A stretch of 64,000 nucleotides of DNA, taken from positions 916,513-980,512 of the forward strand of contig NZ_SEON01000001.1 in assembly GCF_004152845.1 (NCBI RefSeq). Direction: 5' to 3'. The notes beneath the pieces are model-generated. The model was not told the origin of the DNA. It saw only the letters and a program-made list of their open reading frames with translations, and made no database searches. Numbering within the stretch: position 1 is the stretch's first letter; each line of letters begins with the position of its first letter. The DNA comes from Sphingobium fuliginis (GTDB taxonomy: Bacteria > Pseudomonadota > Alphaproteobacteria > Sphingomonadales > Sphingomonadaceae). A program made the translations under genes and the position numbers. Positions 15,893-24,661 of this stretch are shown piece by piece.

Positions 15893-17398
15893 TTACGACC
15901 AGCCACCGCCGAGAGCGAGGAAGATGGCGATCTGGTCCTGCACCAACTGCACCCGCGCCGCCGCCGCCGAAGCCTCCGCATTGGCGAGCGAGCGCTGCGC
16001 GTCCAGCAGGGACAGGAAATCGCCGCGCCCGAAGCGGAACAGCTTGCCCGCCTGCGCCGCCGAAACGCCTGCGCTGTCCCGCGCCCGGTCGAGCGCGGCC
16101 GTCTGCTCGGCATGGCGGCGGTAGCTTTCCAGCGCCGTTTCCGTCTGCCGCAAAGCCTCCAGCACAGTTCCGTCGAAACGGGCGAGATCGGCCTGTACCT
16201 GTGCATCGGCCTGCGCGATCCGCGCCCTGACGACAGGCCGGTTGGGGAAGCTCCAGCTCAGCAGCGGGCCCAGGCTCATGCCGAAGCTGGTGCCCGAACC
16301 GAAGCTTTTAAGCGGTCCGGCGAGCCCCAGCGATCCGCCGATGCTGACCTGCGGATAGAGGTCCGCGGTCGCCACCCCGACGCGGGCGGTGTCGGCGGCG
16401 ATGCTGCGTTCCGCCTGCCGGATGTCGGGCCGCCGCCGGATCAGCGCCACGCCGTCGCCCACGGGCATGGGTGCGTTCAGCGCCGGCAGCGCCGCGCAGC
16501 CCTCCACTTCCTTGGGATAATCCGCGGGCGATCGCCCCAACAGCGTCGCCAGCAGATAAAGTCCGCTCTGCCGCTGTGCATCGAAGGCGGGAAGGCTCGC
16601 CTCGCTGGCGTCGACCGCCGCCTGCGCCCGGCTGACGTCGAAGGCGGTGCCGCGGCCGCCCCTGAACAGCCGCTGGGTGGCGTTGAGCGTCTCCCGCTGA
16701 AGCGCGACGACGCGCCGGTTGACGGTCAGCGAATAATTGGCGGCGCAGACCTGCGCATAGGCCCTGGCCGTGGCGGCCGCCACGCTGACCCGTACATAGT
16801 CGCGCGCCGCCACGACCGTTTCCAGGTCGGCGGTGCTCGCCTCTATCGCGCGCCTGATCCGGCCGTTGAGGTCGAGCGGATAGGAGGCGGCAAGGCCCAG
16901 ATCATAGCCGACCACCCCCGGCAGGCTCTCCGCCGTGCCGGAGGGCCGGGCAAGCGTCCCGCCGCCGCTGACCGTGGTGCCGACGGTGCGCCCGGCCTCC
17001 GCCTCGCGCAGCACCGCCTCCGCCGCGGTCAGGTTCGCATCCGCCACGCGCAGGTCGGTGTTGGCGGCGAGCGCCTGTTCGACCAGCGCATCCAGCCGGG
17101 GATCATTATAGAGCCGCCACCAATGATCGGGCAGTTCGGCATTGCTGAAGCTGGGGTCCTGCGCCGACAGGAAAGCGCCCTGCGCGGCGGGGGCGGTTGC
17201 GGCGGACTTTTCCGGCGGGCGATAGTCAGGGCCCGCGGTGGCGCAGGCGGCCAGCGCCAAGGCCAGAAAGGGCGTCCATATCTTCGCCCCACATCCGCTC
17301 CCTTCGGGTGAAGGCTGTCGGCTTCCCAAGAAAGAAAAGGGCTTCGACAAGCTCAGCCCGAACGGCGAGAAGGTGTCGGGAGCCGCGACATTATGCAT
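15893..17398 (-). CDS. Outer-membrane efflux channel lipoprotein (NodT/OprM type)
   Basis: A 501-aa TolC-like outer-membrane factor. Two OEP repeats are visible, e.g. PDHWWRLYNDPRLDALVEQA, RRRPDIRQAERSIAADTARV and LFRFGRGDFLSLLDAQRSLA. The lipobox is LALAACATAG with Cys52, unusually far from the start. Residues 12-22 (PFGLSLSKPFS) are encoded by a 34-bp intergenic repeat, so the N-terminus looks extended by a repeat insertion and the native start is uncertain. The ATG overlaps the end of the HlyD gene. It supplies the exit duct for the MarR-controlled efflux system. Confidence 0.88.
   Translation of the reverse strand: MHNVAAPDTFSPFGLSLSKPFSFLGSRQPSPEGSGCGAKIWTPFLALALAACATAGPDYRPPEKSAATAPAAQGAFLSAQDPSFSNAELPDHWWRLYNDPRLDALVEQALAANTDLRVADANLTAAEAVLREAEAGRTVGTTVSGGGTLARPSGTAESLPGVVGYDLGLAASYPLDLNGRIRRAIEASTADLETVVAARDYVRVSVAAATARAYAQVCAANYSLTVNRRVVALQRETLNATQRLFRGGRGTAFDVSRAQAAVDASEASLPAFDAQRQSGLYLLATLLGRSPADYPKEVEGCAALPALNAPMPVGDGVALIRRRPDIRQAERSIAADTARVGVATADLYPQVSIGGSLGLAGPLKSFGSGTSFGMSLGPLLSWSFPNRPVVRARIAQADAQVQADLARFDGTVLEALRQTETALESYRRHAEQTAALDRARDSAGVSAAQAGKLFRFGRGDFLSLLDAQRSLANAEASAAAARVQLVQDQIAIFLALGGGWS
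17332..17365. repeat. 34-bp interspersed repeat, copy A
   Basis: Identical over 34 bases to 56483-56516 (core gcttcgacaagctcagcccg). This copy lies inside the 5' end of the efflux-channel reading frame. Its placement elsewhere is intergenic, which suggests an insertion here. Confidence 0.8.
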
Positions 17399-18308
17399 GG
17401 CGGCACACCCCCGGCTTCGAGTCCTTCCGCGCCGGTTCGATCGTCACCGTGGCCGTGCGCCCGGCGATCAGCTTCACCTCCGGCGGTACCCGCGTCAGCT
17501 TCACCCGTACCGGGATGCGCTGGGCCAGGCGGACCCAGGAGAAGGTCGGCTCGACGGTCGGCAGCAGATTGCCCGAATCCGAACGGCTGCTGTCGTTGAT
17601 GCCGTAGGCGATGCTGTCGACCCGCCCGTAGAGGTCCTGCGCCTCGCCCATCAGCCGCACCGTCACCGGCGCGCCGATGCAGACCAGCGGCAGCTTGGTT
17701 TCCTCGAAATAGCCTTCGATGCGCAGGCTGTCGCGGTCGACCAGCGCCATGGCCTGCTGCCCCGCCGCGACGAAATCGCCCGGATGCAGGTCGAGGTTCG
17801 TGACCACGCCGTTGACCGAGGCGACCACCCGCGTTCGCTTGAGATTGAGGGCGGCGGCATCGCGCGCGCTCATCGCTTCGGCCAGCGCAGCCTCCGCCGT
17901 CGCGACGCGCGCGACATTCTGTTCATGCGCCTCCTTCGCCACCAGTTCGCCCAGCGCGACGTCGCGGGTCGCCTCCCGCCGCGCCTGACCGAGTGTGGCC
18001 CGGGCGCTGGCGATCTGCGCCTCCGCCTGCTCCAGCGCCAGCGCATAGCGCGGCCGGTCGATCACGAACAGCAGGTCGCCCGCCCTGACCGCCTGGTTGT
18101 CATGCACGGCGACGGAGGTCACGAGCCCGCCAATGTCCGGCGTCACCCGCACCACATCGGCGCGCACCCGCCCGTCGCGGGTCCAGGGACTGCGCTCATA
18201 ATGGTTCCACATCCATATCGCCACCAGCACGGCCGCGATGACGATGACGATGGTGGCGGCGCTCCTGATCAGGGCAGGGGGGATCAGCGTGGCGGCAAAA
18301 CGGTTCAT
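17391..18308 (-). CDS. HlyD-family periplasmic adaptor of the efflux system
   Basis: A 305-aa membrane fusion protein like AaeA/EmrA. An N-terminal anchor (IRSAATIVIVIAAVLVAIWM, 14-33) is followed by the lipoyl half-motif TPDIGGLVTSVAVHDNQAVR, a hairpin region, the second half VVASVNGVVTNLDLHPGDFV and a beta-barrel. It connects the inner-membrane FUSC pump to the outer-membrane channel. The start overlaps the DUF1656 stop (ATGA) and the stop is overlapped by the channel gene. The short C-terminal tail PARKDSKPGVCRHA is not conserved in type. Confidence 0.9.
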   Translation of the reverse strand: MNRFAATLIPPALIRSAATIVIVIAAVLVAIWMWNHYERSPWTRDGRVRADVVRVTPDIGGLVTSVAVHDNQAVRAGDLLFVIDRPRYALALEQAEAQIASARATLGQARREATRDVALGELVAKEAHEQNVARVATAEAALAEAMSARDAAALNLKRTRVVASVNGVVTNLDLHPGDFVAAGQQAMALVDRDSLRIEGYFEETKLPLVCIGAPVTVRLMGEAQDLYGRVDSIAYGINDSSRSDSGNLLPTVEPTFSWVRLAQRIPVRVKLTRVPPEVKLIAGRTATVTIEPARKDSKPGVCRHA

Positions 18309-18520
18309 AGGCGGATTCCAAGGGTGGGAACGAGGAGGGCGAGCGCGCCCAGCACCAGCACGAAGATGCTGAGGTCGACCGCCGCGCGATAGGCGAGGAA
18401 ACGATAGAGCCCGAAAGCGCCGATCAGCCGGGTGACGCCCCAGCTCAGGATGAGCGCCACCAGCGCGAGCAACAACAGGGTCGGCACATAGACGCCGCCC
18501 AGGGCGATTTCTCCGGTCAT
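18305..18520 (-). CDS. DUF1656 small membrane protein (AaeX-like)
   Basis: A 71-aa protein with two membrane helices (VYVPTLLLLALVALILSWGV and AVDLSIFVLVLGALALLVPT). Proteins of this size between a FUSC transporter and an HlyD adaptor belong to the DUF1656/AaeX group. It overlaps both neighbours by ATGA, so synthesis is tightly coupled. Its role is not established in the family; it is presumed to be an accessory subunit of the pump. Confidence 0.85.
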   Translation of the reverse strand: MTGEIALGGVYVPTLLLLALVALILSWGVTRLIGAFGLYRFLAYRAAVDLSIFVLVLGALALLVPTLGIRL

Positions 18521-20601
18521 GCGGCCACTCTCCGATAGCCTTCGCTTTCAGGGAACAGGTTGCGGCGCAGGCTGACCAGCGCGAGTATGGCCTCCCGCCG
18601 GATCACCGCGCTGGGATTGCGCGACAGGTCGCTGATCGCATGGTCGATGTCGGTGAGCAGGGCGGGCTTCGCGGGCGCGGGCGCATCCGGGTCCAGCCCG
18701 CGATAATGCGCGCTGACGCCCGTCAGCACATCGGCCAGCGGCGCCGCTTCATCGGCGGGCAGGTCGAGCCGCAATTGCCGCAATTCGCCAATGGCGACGC
18801 CGGTCCGCAGGTCGCGCAGCGCGTCGTAGAGCGGCCGCCCGCTGTCGGACCGCACCGCCGCCAGACGCGGCGCCAACAGGGCGATGCGGTCCAGCATCCG
18901 GTTGATCCAGCCGCGCAGATCGGGCGGCGTCATCAGTGTGGCGCGGTTGGCGATGTCGTTCCAGCCCGCGCGCACCGTGCGCCGGATCGCCCGCTCCACA
19001 CCGGCCGACTGCAACAGCCCGGCCATGATGATCGCGAACCAGATGCCCACCAGCTGCGCCACGGTACCGTTGGCGTAGCTGGCAAAGGCGCTGACATAGC
19101 GATCCGACAGCAGCACCGGGCTGCCCAGCCCCAGCAGCGTCGGCAGGGCGATGCCCATCCAGCGGGGCGACGCCATCATCGTGCCGAGCAGCAACAGCAT
19201 CGGCGCATAGGCAGCCGCCAGCATGGCGAAGCCGTCGAGGCGGGGCATGATCGCATAGCCATAGACCGCGCCGAGCAGCGAAGCGGCGATGGTGCCGATC
19301 ATGAAGCCCTTGAGCGGCGCCAGCGGATTGTCCGACGCCGCGAACAGGGAAAGGAACACGCCCGCCAGCATCACCGCGCTGCCGCCGTCCTTCCAGCCGC
19401 TGCCGATCCACAATGCGCAGCCCAGCGCCACGGTGACGAAGGCGCCGAAGGCCCCGCGCGCCGCCCCGGCATAATCCCTGTGCAGTTCGCGGTTGCGCCG
19501 CCCCTCCAGCAACTCACCGACGCGGGGGCTGACGGCTTCCCGCCTGTGCGTCACCATCTGGTCGTAAAGGTCGCGGCAGTCACGATGCGCCGCGATCAGG
19601 GCGGCCAGCCGGGCGAACAGGCTGAGGCGCATCATGTCCGCCCACCCCATCTCCGCCCGCGCCGCAGGCTCCAGAGCGGCGCAGCGGGCGATCAGGGCAT
19701 CCGCCGCCGCGGTGCGAAGGATGATGTCGTCGCCGGGGTTGACGATCCAGGCGCGGACATCCGCGATAAGTTCTTCGACCTCCCGCGGCACCTTTCCGCC
19801 GCTCGCCGCCTTCAGCATGGCCAGCCGGTCCTCCACGGCCGCGCCCAGGGGCAGCAGCAGCGAAAGCTGGTCCTGCATCGCGCGCACCGTGCGCACGCGA
19901 GGCGCGAGGCGGCTGATGTCGAAGGGCAGATGCACCGACATCTGGTGCAGTTCGGTGATGTCCTGCGCCAGACGGCGACGTTCCTGCGCCAGCCCCTCCA
20001 CCGGCTCCAACGCGATGGCGTCATGCGACCAGCGCTCCGCATCGCGCAGCATCGCCTCCACCCGCGCCAGCAGCAGGTTGGTGATGGAGCCGGGGAAGAC
20101 GACGCCGTGGACCAGGCTGCCGCACATGATGCCGATGGTGATTTCCTGCACGCGCAGCGTCGCCACGGTGAAGATGGTCTGCGGCGTGTCGACGTCGGGG
20201 AAGACGATGAGGCAGGCGCTATAGCCCGCCAGCACGAACATATAGGATCGCGGCGTGCGGTCGAGCAGGGAGACGAAGACGCACAGGGCCAGCCAAAGCG
20301 CCATGGCGAGCGACAGCAGTTCCGGCGCATTGACCAGCGGCGGCACGATGGCGACGGAGAAGATCGCGCCGGTCAGCGTGCCGATGACGCGGAACACCGC
20401 CTTGGAAATCACCGCCCCGGCCAGCGGCTGGGCGACGATATAGCTGGTCAGGAACGCCCAATAGGGCCGCTCCAGCCCGATGCTGAGCGCGACATAGAGC
20501 GCCAGCATCGCCGCCGCGAAGCATTTCAGGGAAAAGAGCGCGGCAGGCCAGCCGATGCGCTCTCCAAGGGCGTTCATATCAGCGCTCGCATGTCGGGCCA
20601 T
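18517..20601 (-). CDS. FUSC-family inner-membrane efflux protein (AaeB/YccS-like)
   Basis: A 694-aa protein in two halves. Each half has a cluster of membrane helices (about 14-165 and 370-510) followed by a soluble helical region. Typical stretches are MALWLALCVFVSLLDRTPRS and IIMAGLLQSAGVERAIRRTV. FUSC proteins export aromatic acids, fusaric acid or related compounds. The start could be residue 1 or Met9 (MNALGERIGW); no clear ribosome site distinguishes them. It lies 18 bases after marR and overlaps DUF1656. The substrate is unknown. Confidence 0.9.
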   Translation of the reverse strand: MARHASADMNALGERIGWPAALFSLKCFAAAMLALYVALSIGLERPYWAFLTSYIVAQPLAGAVISKAVFRVIGTLTGAIFSVAIVPPLVNAPELLSLAMALWLALCVFVSLLDRTPRSYMFVLAGYSACLIVFPDVDTPQTIFTVATLRVQEITIGIMCGSLVHGVVFPGSITNLLLARVEAMLRDAERWSHDAIALEPVEGLAQERRRLAQDITELHQMSVHLPFDISRLAPRVRTVRAMQDQLSLLLPLGAAVEDRLAMLKAASGGKVPREVEELIADVRAWIVNPGDDIILRTAAADALIARCAALEPAARAEMGWADMMRLSLFARLAALIAAHRDCRDLYDQMVTHRREAVSPRVGELLEGRRNRELHRDYAGAARGAFGAFVTVALGCALWIGSGWKDGGSAVMLAGVFLSLFAASDNPLAPLKGFMIGTIAASLLGAVYGYAIMPRLDGFAMLAAAYAPMLLLLGTMMASPRWMGIALPTLLGLGSPVLLSDRYVSAFASYANGTVAQLVGIWFAIIMAGLLQSAGVERAIRRTVRAGWNDIANRATLMTPPDLRGWINRMLDRIALLAPRLAAVRSDSGRPLYDALRDLRTGVAIGELRQLRLDLPADEAAPLADVLTGVSAHYRGLDPDAPAPAKPALLTDIDHAISDLSRNPSAVIRREAILALVSLRRNLFPESEGYRRVAA

Positions 20602-20619
20602 TCATGGCGGGCGGTCCCG

Positions 20620-21069
20620 TTACGACTGACCCCGCCGCTCGGCCATGCGCCGCTCCAGCAGGTTCAGCAGGTTGACGATGATCTCGATCGCGGCGTCGGG
20701 CACGCCGTCGAGCAATTCGCGCCGAAGATTCTCCAGCCTGGCCTCTATCCGGCCCACCAGCTCCTGCCCCTCCGGCGTGAAGGCGACTCGATTCGACCGC
20801 CGATCATCGGGATTGGGTACGCGCTCCACAAGCCCCGCCGCCTGCAACTGGTCCAGGGTCCGGACCAGCGAAGGCTGGGCGATGCCCAGTTCCTCCGCCA
20901 GATCCGCCTGCCGGACGTCGGGGCCCAGCCGGTCGAGATAGATGAGGCACCAGCCCGCGCTGTTCGACACACCGAACTCCGCCAGCGCCAGATCGGCCAG
21001 TTGCCGCCACTGGCGCGCCACCTGCGGCATTTTATGCGCGAGGGCGCGCTTCAACTCCGATCGGGACAT
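20620..21069 (-). CDS. MarR-family repressor of the efflux operon
   Basis: A 149-aa winged-helix regulator. The DNA-binding region is VRQADLAEELGIAQPSLVRT followed by LDQLQAAGLVERVPNPDDRR and the wing SNRVAFTPEG. It is the first gene of the marR-FUSC-DUF1656-HlyD-channel operon, the normal place for a local ligand-responsive repressor. A dyad matching 7 of 8 positions overlaps the predicted -10 region immediately upstream, so autorepression is likely. Ligands are probably phenolic or hydrophobic compounds, as for most MarR proteins, but this is inference. Confidence 0.92.
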   Translation of the reverse strand: MSRSELKRALAHKMPQVARQWRQLADLALAEFGVSNSAGWCLIYLDRLGPDVRQADLAEELGIAQPSLVRTLDQLQAAGLVERVPNPDDRRSNRVAFTPEGQELVGRIEARLENLRRELLDGVPDAAIEIIVNLLNLLERRMAERRGQS

Positions 21070-21074
21070 TTTTC

Positions 21075-21103
21075 TTAGATAGCTAACTAATGTCCTACGT
21101 CAA
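21075..21103 (-). promoter_or_regulatory. promoter with overlapping MarR operator
   Basis: Read on the minus strand: -35 TTGACG (21103-21098), a 16-base spacer and -10 TATCTA (21081-21076). A near-perfect dyad ttagatag/ctaactaa (21075-21090) covers the -10. The expected start of transcription falls at or within a base or two of the marR ATG at 21069, and only a weak ribosome site is present, so the transcript may be leaderless. Confidence 0.6.
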
Positions 21104-21241
21104 GGGATTTTCGTTTCTCTCCATCGCGGGATGGGAGCAGAAGCAGCCTTGGGCGGGGTGGAGTTAAAACGGGCCACGACCTGCCGCGCCCGCAAGCGCG
21201 CCCACGTTGCGCACAGGGGAAGTTTTTGGCGCGGCACGAAA

Positions 21242-21271
21242 AAGGGCCGGAAACTCGCGTTTCCAGCCCTT
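21242..21271 (-). terminator. terminator of the 100-aa gene, possibly bidirectional
   Basis: Arms aagggccggaaac and gtttccagccctt (one mismatch) with a 4-base loop. A-rich and T-rich flanks on both sides give ccctttttcg on the minus strand, 20 bases after the stop of the 100-aa gene. Confidence 0.75.
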
Positions 21272-21291
21272 TTTCCGCCCTGCTGAAACCC

Positions 21292-21594
21292 TCAGGCCCG
21301 GCGCGTCCCCGAAAAGCCCGCCGTGCCGAACGCGCCAAGCTGCATCGTCCCGGCGATGGCGTCGCCATTCACCTCCGCCTCGCATTCCAGCGTCATCGGC
21401 ATGGGCAGCGTCATGTTCATCTTCCAGCGCAGCTTGTTGCCGTCCACCTTGCCCTCGGCCACGTCGAGCGAACCCATCATGCCCGCGAAGGTGCCATGAA
21501 AGCCATCGCCCGAGCTGATGACCGTCAGCACGCCATTCTGGTCGCCCATCGGCGTTTTCGCGACGCAGTCATAGGCGCCATCCACTGCTGCCAT
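21292..21594 (-). CDS. Hypothetical protein, 100 aa, ligand-binding-like beta protein
   Basis: A 100-aa product without signal peptide or membrane helix, beginning MAAVDGAYDCVAKTPMGDQN and ending GTMQLGAFGTAGFSGTRRA. It is rich in glycine and beta-forming residues, with GDGFHGTFAGMMGSLDVAEG and NGDAIAGTMQL. The pattern suggests a small beta-barrel in which each strand pair repeats 'G...G.' units. I do not recognise a named family. It has its own terminator and lies 23 bases downstream of the M16 peptidase gene on the same strand, so it may be co-transcribed with it. Confidence 0.7.
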   Translation of the reverse strand: MAAVDGAYDCVAKTPMGDQNGVLTVISSGDGFHGTFAGMMGSLDVAEGKVDGNKLRWKMNMTLPMPMTLECEAEVNGDAIAGTMQLGAFGTAGFSGTRRA

Positions 21595-21617
21595 AGCACT
21601 TCTCCTTTACGTAACCG

Positions 21618-24488
21618 TCAATCGGCCAATGTGCCCATTTCCACCGGAAGGCCGACGACGTCAAGCTGCGGTTTCACCAGTTTCGCGTCGCCCACGACCA
21701 CCCAGATCAGCCGGTCGGGATTGATTGCATCCCGCGCCGCCTTGTCGAGATCGGCAGCCGTCATCGCGCGGTACACGCCCGGTAGCGTCTCATAATAATC
21801 GTCCGGCCGCCCGAGCATCCGGTTGCGCATCATCGCGCCGAGCAGGTCGGACGAGGTTTCGAAACTGCCGGGCAGCGACAGGATCTGGCTGTTGATCGTC
21901 TGGTTGCGTTCCGCCTCCGTCGTGCCCTTGGCGGTCAGGAAGTCGCTGATGTCCTTCCGCGCGGCGACGATGGACTCCCCGGTCTTGTCGGTCTGGACCG
22001 GGGCATAGACCAGCAGCGGGATCGTCTCCTTGACGCCGGGCAGCGCGCTGCCCGCATAATAGGCCCAGCCCTTGGTCTCTCGCAGGTCCATGATCAGGCG
22101 GGAGGTCGAGCTGCCGCCCAGCACCTCATTGGCGGTCAGCAGCGTCACCGGATTGTCCGTGCCCGCCTTGTTGGTGAGCAGCCCGGCGAGGATCATCGAC
22201 TGCGGGCTTTGCGGCTTGTCGACCAGGATGATGCGCGAAGGGCGCATCATGCGGTCCATGCGGAACAGCTTGGCGCCCTTGGCCGCCTTGGGCGCCTTCC
22301 AGTCCCCGAAGCGCTTTTCCAGCAGCGGCATCACGTCGGCCAGCGTCGTGTCGCCGGTGACGAAGATCGTCGCATTGTCGGGCCGCATCCATTTGTCGTG
22401 GAAGGCGACGAGATCGGCCCGCGTCACCGCCTTGACGCCGCTTTCCGTGCCCGATCCGGTGAAGGGAATGCCATAGGGATGCGCCTGCCCATAGAGAAGC
22501 GGCGGCAGCAGGCGTTGCGCGATCGGCATGGGTTCGGTCTTTTCCGCCGCGATCCGGGTCAGCACCTGGCCGCGCAGGCGTTCGACCTCCGCCGGCGCGA
22601 AGGCCGGGTTGCGGATCACGTCCGCCAGCAGGCCCAGCGAGGCGTCCAGATTGGGCTTGAGCGCATAGAGGCCGACATTGGTCGCGTCCATGCCATTGCC
22701 CGCGCTGATCGAGGCGCCCAGCCGTTCCTGCTCCTCCGCGATCTGCACGGAGCTGCGCGTCGTCGTGCCTTCGTCCAGCAGCGCGGTGGTCAGGCCCGCC
22801 GTGCCCAGCTTCGCCTTGTCGTCGGCCGCATTGCCCGCATCGAAGGACACCGACACCCGCACCACCGGCACCGTTGCTCGGCGCGCGAAGACGATGGGAA
22901 TGCCGTTCTTGAGCGTCGCATGCTCGACCGCCGGGAATTCCAGGTCCTTGACCGGCTCGATCCCCGGCTCAGCGATTTTTGTGGGCGGCGGCGGGGTCGC
23001 CGCGACCGGCGCGGGCTTCTTGGGATCGCGGAAATAGGCCGGATGATGGGTCGCGTTGCCCGCCAGCGCATTGTCCTCGGCCGACCGCTCGCCCGGGGCC
23101 ACGGTCAGGCGGAACACCGGGCGGGACAACCATTTGCGCGCCGCCTCGCTCACCGATTGGGGCGTCGCGGCGGCGGCGGCGGCCAGATCCTTCTTATATT
23201 TGGCCGGATCGCCCGAATAGACGGCGCCCTCGGCCAGCGTCACCGCCTTGCCGCTGAAGCCGCCGACCTTCTCCAGCCCGCCGATGGTGCCCGAAAGCTG
23301 CTGCGTCGCGGCGCGCTGCACCTCGTCCGCCGTCGGCCCCTTGGCGAGATAGTCGGCCAGAAGCTGGTCGAGCCGCTTGCCCACCGCCGCCGGGTCCTGT
23401 CCCGGCTTCACGTCCACGGTGATCTCCGCGATGGAGAGCTTCTCGAAGGGCTGGATGCTGGCCTTCACGCCCACGGCGATCTTCTCGTCCCGCACGAGGA
23501 TATTGTCGAGCCGCGAGGATTTGAGGCCGCCGAACACAGCCATCGCCAGGTTGAGCGGCGTCAGATCGTCCGAATTCACCCCCGGCACGATCCAGTTGCG
23601 ATAGAGCCGGGTGGCGGCGACATTGTCGTGCATCAACTTCTCGACGTCCCTGTCGAGCGTCGGGACGGCCGCATCCACATCCTTGGGCGCGGGACCGGCG
23701 GGGATATTGCCGAACCACTTCTCGACCTTGGCCTTCGCCGTCGGCACGTCGATGTCGCCCGCCAGCACCAGCACGGCGTTGTTCGGACCATAATGGGTCT
23801 TGAACCATGTCTGCACATCGGCAAGGCTGGCGGCGTTCAGGTCCGCCATCGAACCGATGGTGGAGTGGCGGTAGGGATGCCCCTCCGGCAGCATGGCGGC
23901 GAGCTGCGCATATTCGACCAGCCCATAGGGCTCATTCTCGCCCATGCGCTTTTCATTCTGCACGACGCCGCGCTGGGTATCGAGCTTGGTCTGGGTGACG
24001 GCGCCCAGCAGATGGCCCATGCGGTCGGATTCCAGGAACAGCGCCCGGTCCAGCGCGCCGGTCGGCACCGTCTCGAAATAATTGGTGCGGTCGAACCAGG
24101 TCGTGCCGTTCCAGTCGGTGGCGCCGATGTCCTCCAGCCGCCCGAAGAAAGGTCCGTCGGCATTTTCGGAACCGTAGAACATCAGATGTTCGAACAGATG
24201 GGCGAAGCCGGTCTTGCCCGCCGGTTCGAAGCGCGAGCCGACATGATACCAGATGGACACGCCCACGACCGGCGCCTTGCGGTCGGTGTGGACGATGACG
24301 CGCAGCCCGTTCTTCAGCGTGAACTGCTCATAGGGAATGTTCACCGCCGCGACCAGGCTGGAAAGCGGCGCGGGCGCGCTCGCCGCCTGGGACGCCGGAG
24401 CAGCCGCCGCCTGCATCATGGGCACGAACGCGAGCGAGGACAGGCCGAGCATCAGGGCCATCCGGCGGGAAATGGGGGAGAAGGTCAT
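21618..24488 (-). CDS. M16-family zinc metallopeptidase, tandem-domain
   Basis: A 956-aa secreted peptidase. The signal peptide lies in the first 29 residues (MALMLGLSSLAFVPMMQAAA). The N-terminal M16 unit has the inverted zinc motif HLFEH in GFAHLFEHLMFYGSEN and the downstream ligand Glu in VVQNEKRMGENE. The second half repeats the M16 fold without a zinc motif and carries LRETKGWAYYAGS, as in pitrilysin-type tandem proteins. GAGG precedes the ATG at 24488; an extra 85 codons upstream would cover the divergent promoter and are rejected. It probably degrades peptides in the periplasm. Confidence 0.92.
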   Translation of the reverse strand: MTFSPISRRMALMLGLSSLAFVPMMQAAAAPASQAASAPAPLSSLVAAVNIPYEQFTLKNGLRVIVHTDRKAPVVGVSIWYHVGSRFEPAGKTGFAHLFEHLMFYGSENADGPFFGRLEDIGATDWNGTTWFDRTNYFETVPTGALDRALFLESDRMGHLLGAVTQTKLDTQRGVVQNEKRMGENEPYGLVEYAQLAAMLPEGHPYRHSTIGSMADLNAASLADVQTWFKTHYGPNNAVLVLAGDIDVPTAKAKVEKWFGNIPAGPAPKDVDAAVPTLDRDVEKLMHDNVAATRLYRNWIVPGVNSDDLTPLNLAMAVFGGLKSSRLDNILVRDEKIAVGVKASIQPFEKLSIAEITVDVKPGQDPAAVGKRLDQLLADYLAKGPTADEVQRAATQQLSGTIGGLEKVGGFSGKAVTLAEGAVYSGDPAKYKKDLAAAAAATPQSVSEAARKWLSRPVFRLTVAPGERSAEDNALAGNATHHPAYFRDPKKPAPVAATPPPPTKIAEPGIEPVKDLEFPAVEHATLKNGIPIVFARRATVPVVRVSVSFDAGNAADDKAKLGTAGLTTALLDEGTTTRSSVQIAEEQERLGASISAGNGMDATNVGLYALKPNLDASLGLLADVIRNPAFAPAEVERLRGQVLTRIAAEKTEPMPIAQRLLPPLLYGQAHPYGIPFTGSGTESGVKAVTRADLVAFHDKWMRPDNATIFVTGDTTLADVMPLLEKRFGDWKAPKAAKGAKLFRMDRMMRPSRIILVDKPQSPQSMILAGLLTNKAGTDNPVTLLTANEVLGGSSTSRLIMDLRETKGWAYYAGSALPGVKETIPLLVYAPVQTDKTGESIVAARKDISDFLTAKGTTEAERNQTINSQILSLPGSFETSSDLLGAMMRNRMLGRPDDYYETLPGVYRAMTAADLDKAARDAINPDRLIWVVVGDAKLVKPQLDVVGLPVEMGTLAD

Positions 24489-24661
24489 CGGCGCCTCATG
24501 ATGGTCAGTGGATTGGCGGGCAGCATAGCGGGGCGTTTTAGCTGTGCAATACGCATGTGGGAGAGGCGCCTCATCCTCCGGCAAGGGCGAGAGGCCGCTG
24601 GACAGACGAAACCAGCGCGCTAGGTTTCCCTTCCAACCATAAACAGAGGTTTTCGCACCCG

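Noticed and set aside
18640..21078. 812-aa plus-strand reading frame opposite the FUSC/marR genes
   Set aside because: It mirrors a well-supported operon on the other strand. Its Arg/Gln/His-rich, repeat-free composition is what GC-rich antisense frames give. No ribosome site or domain.
22209..24623. 804-aa plus-strand frame opposite the M16 peptidase
   Set aside because: Antisense shadow of a clear metallopeptidase gene with signal peptide and zinc motif.
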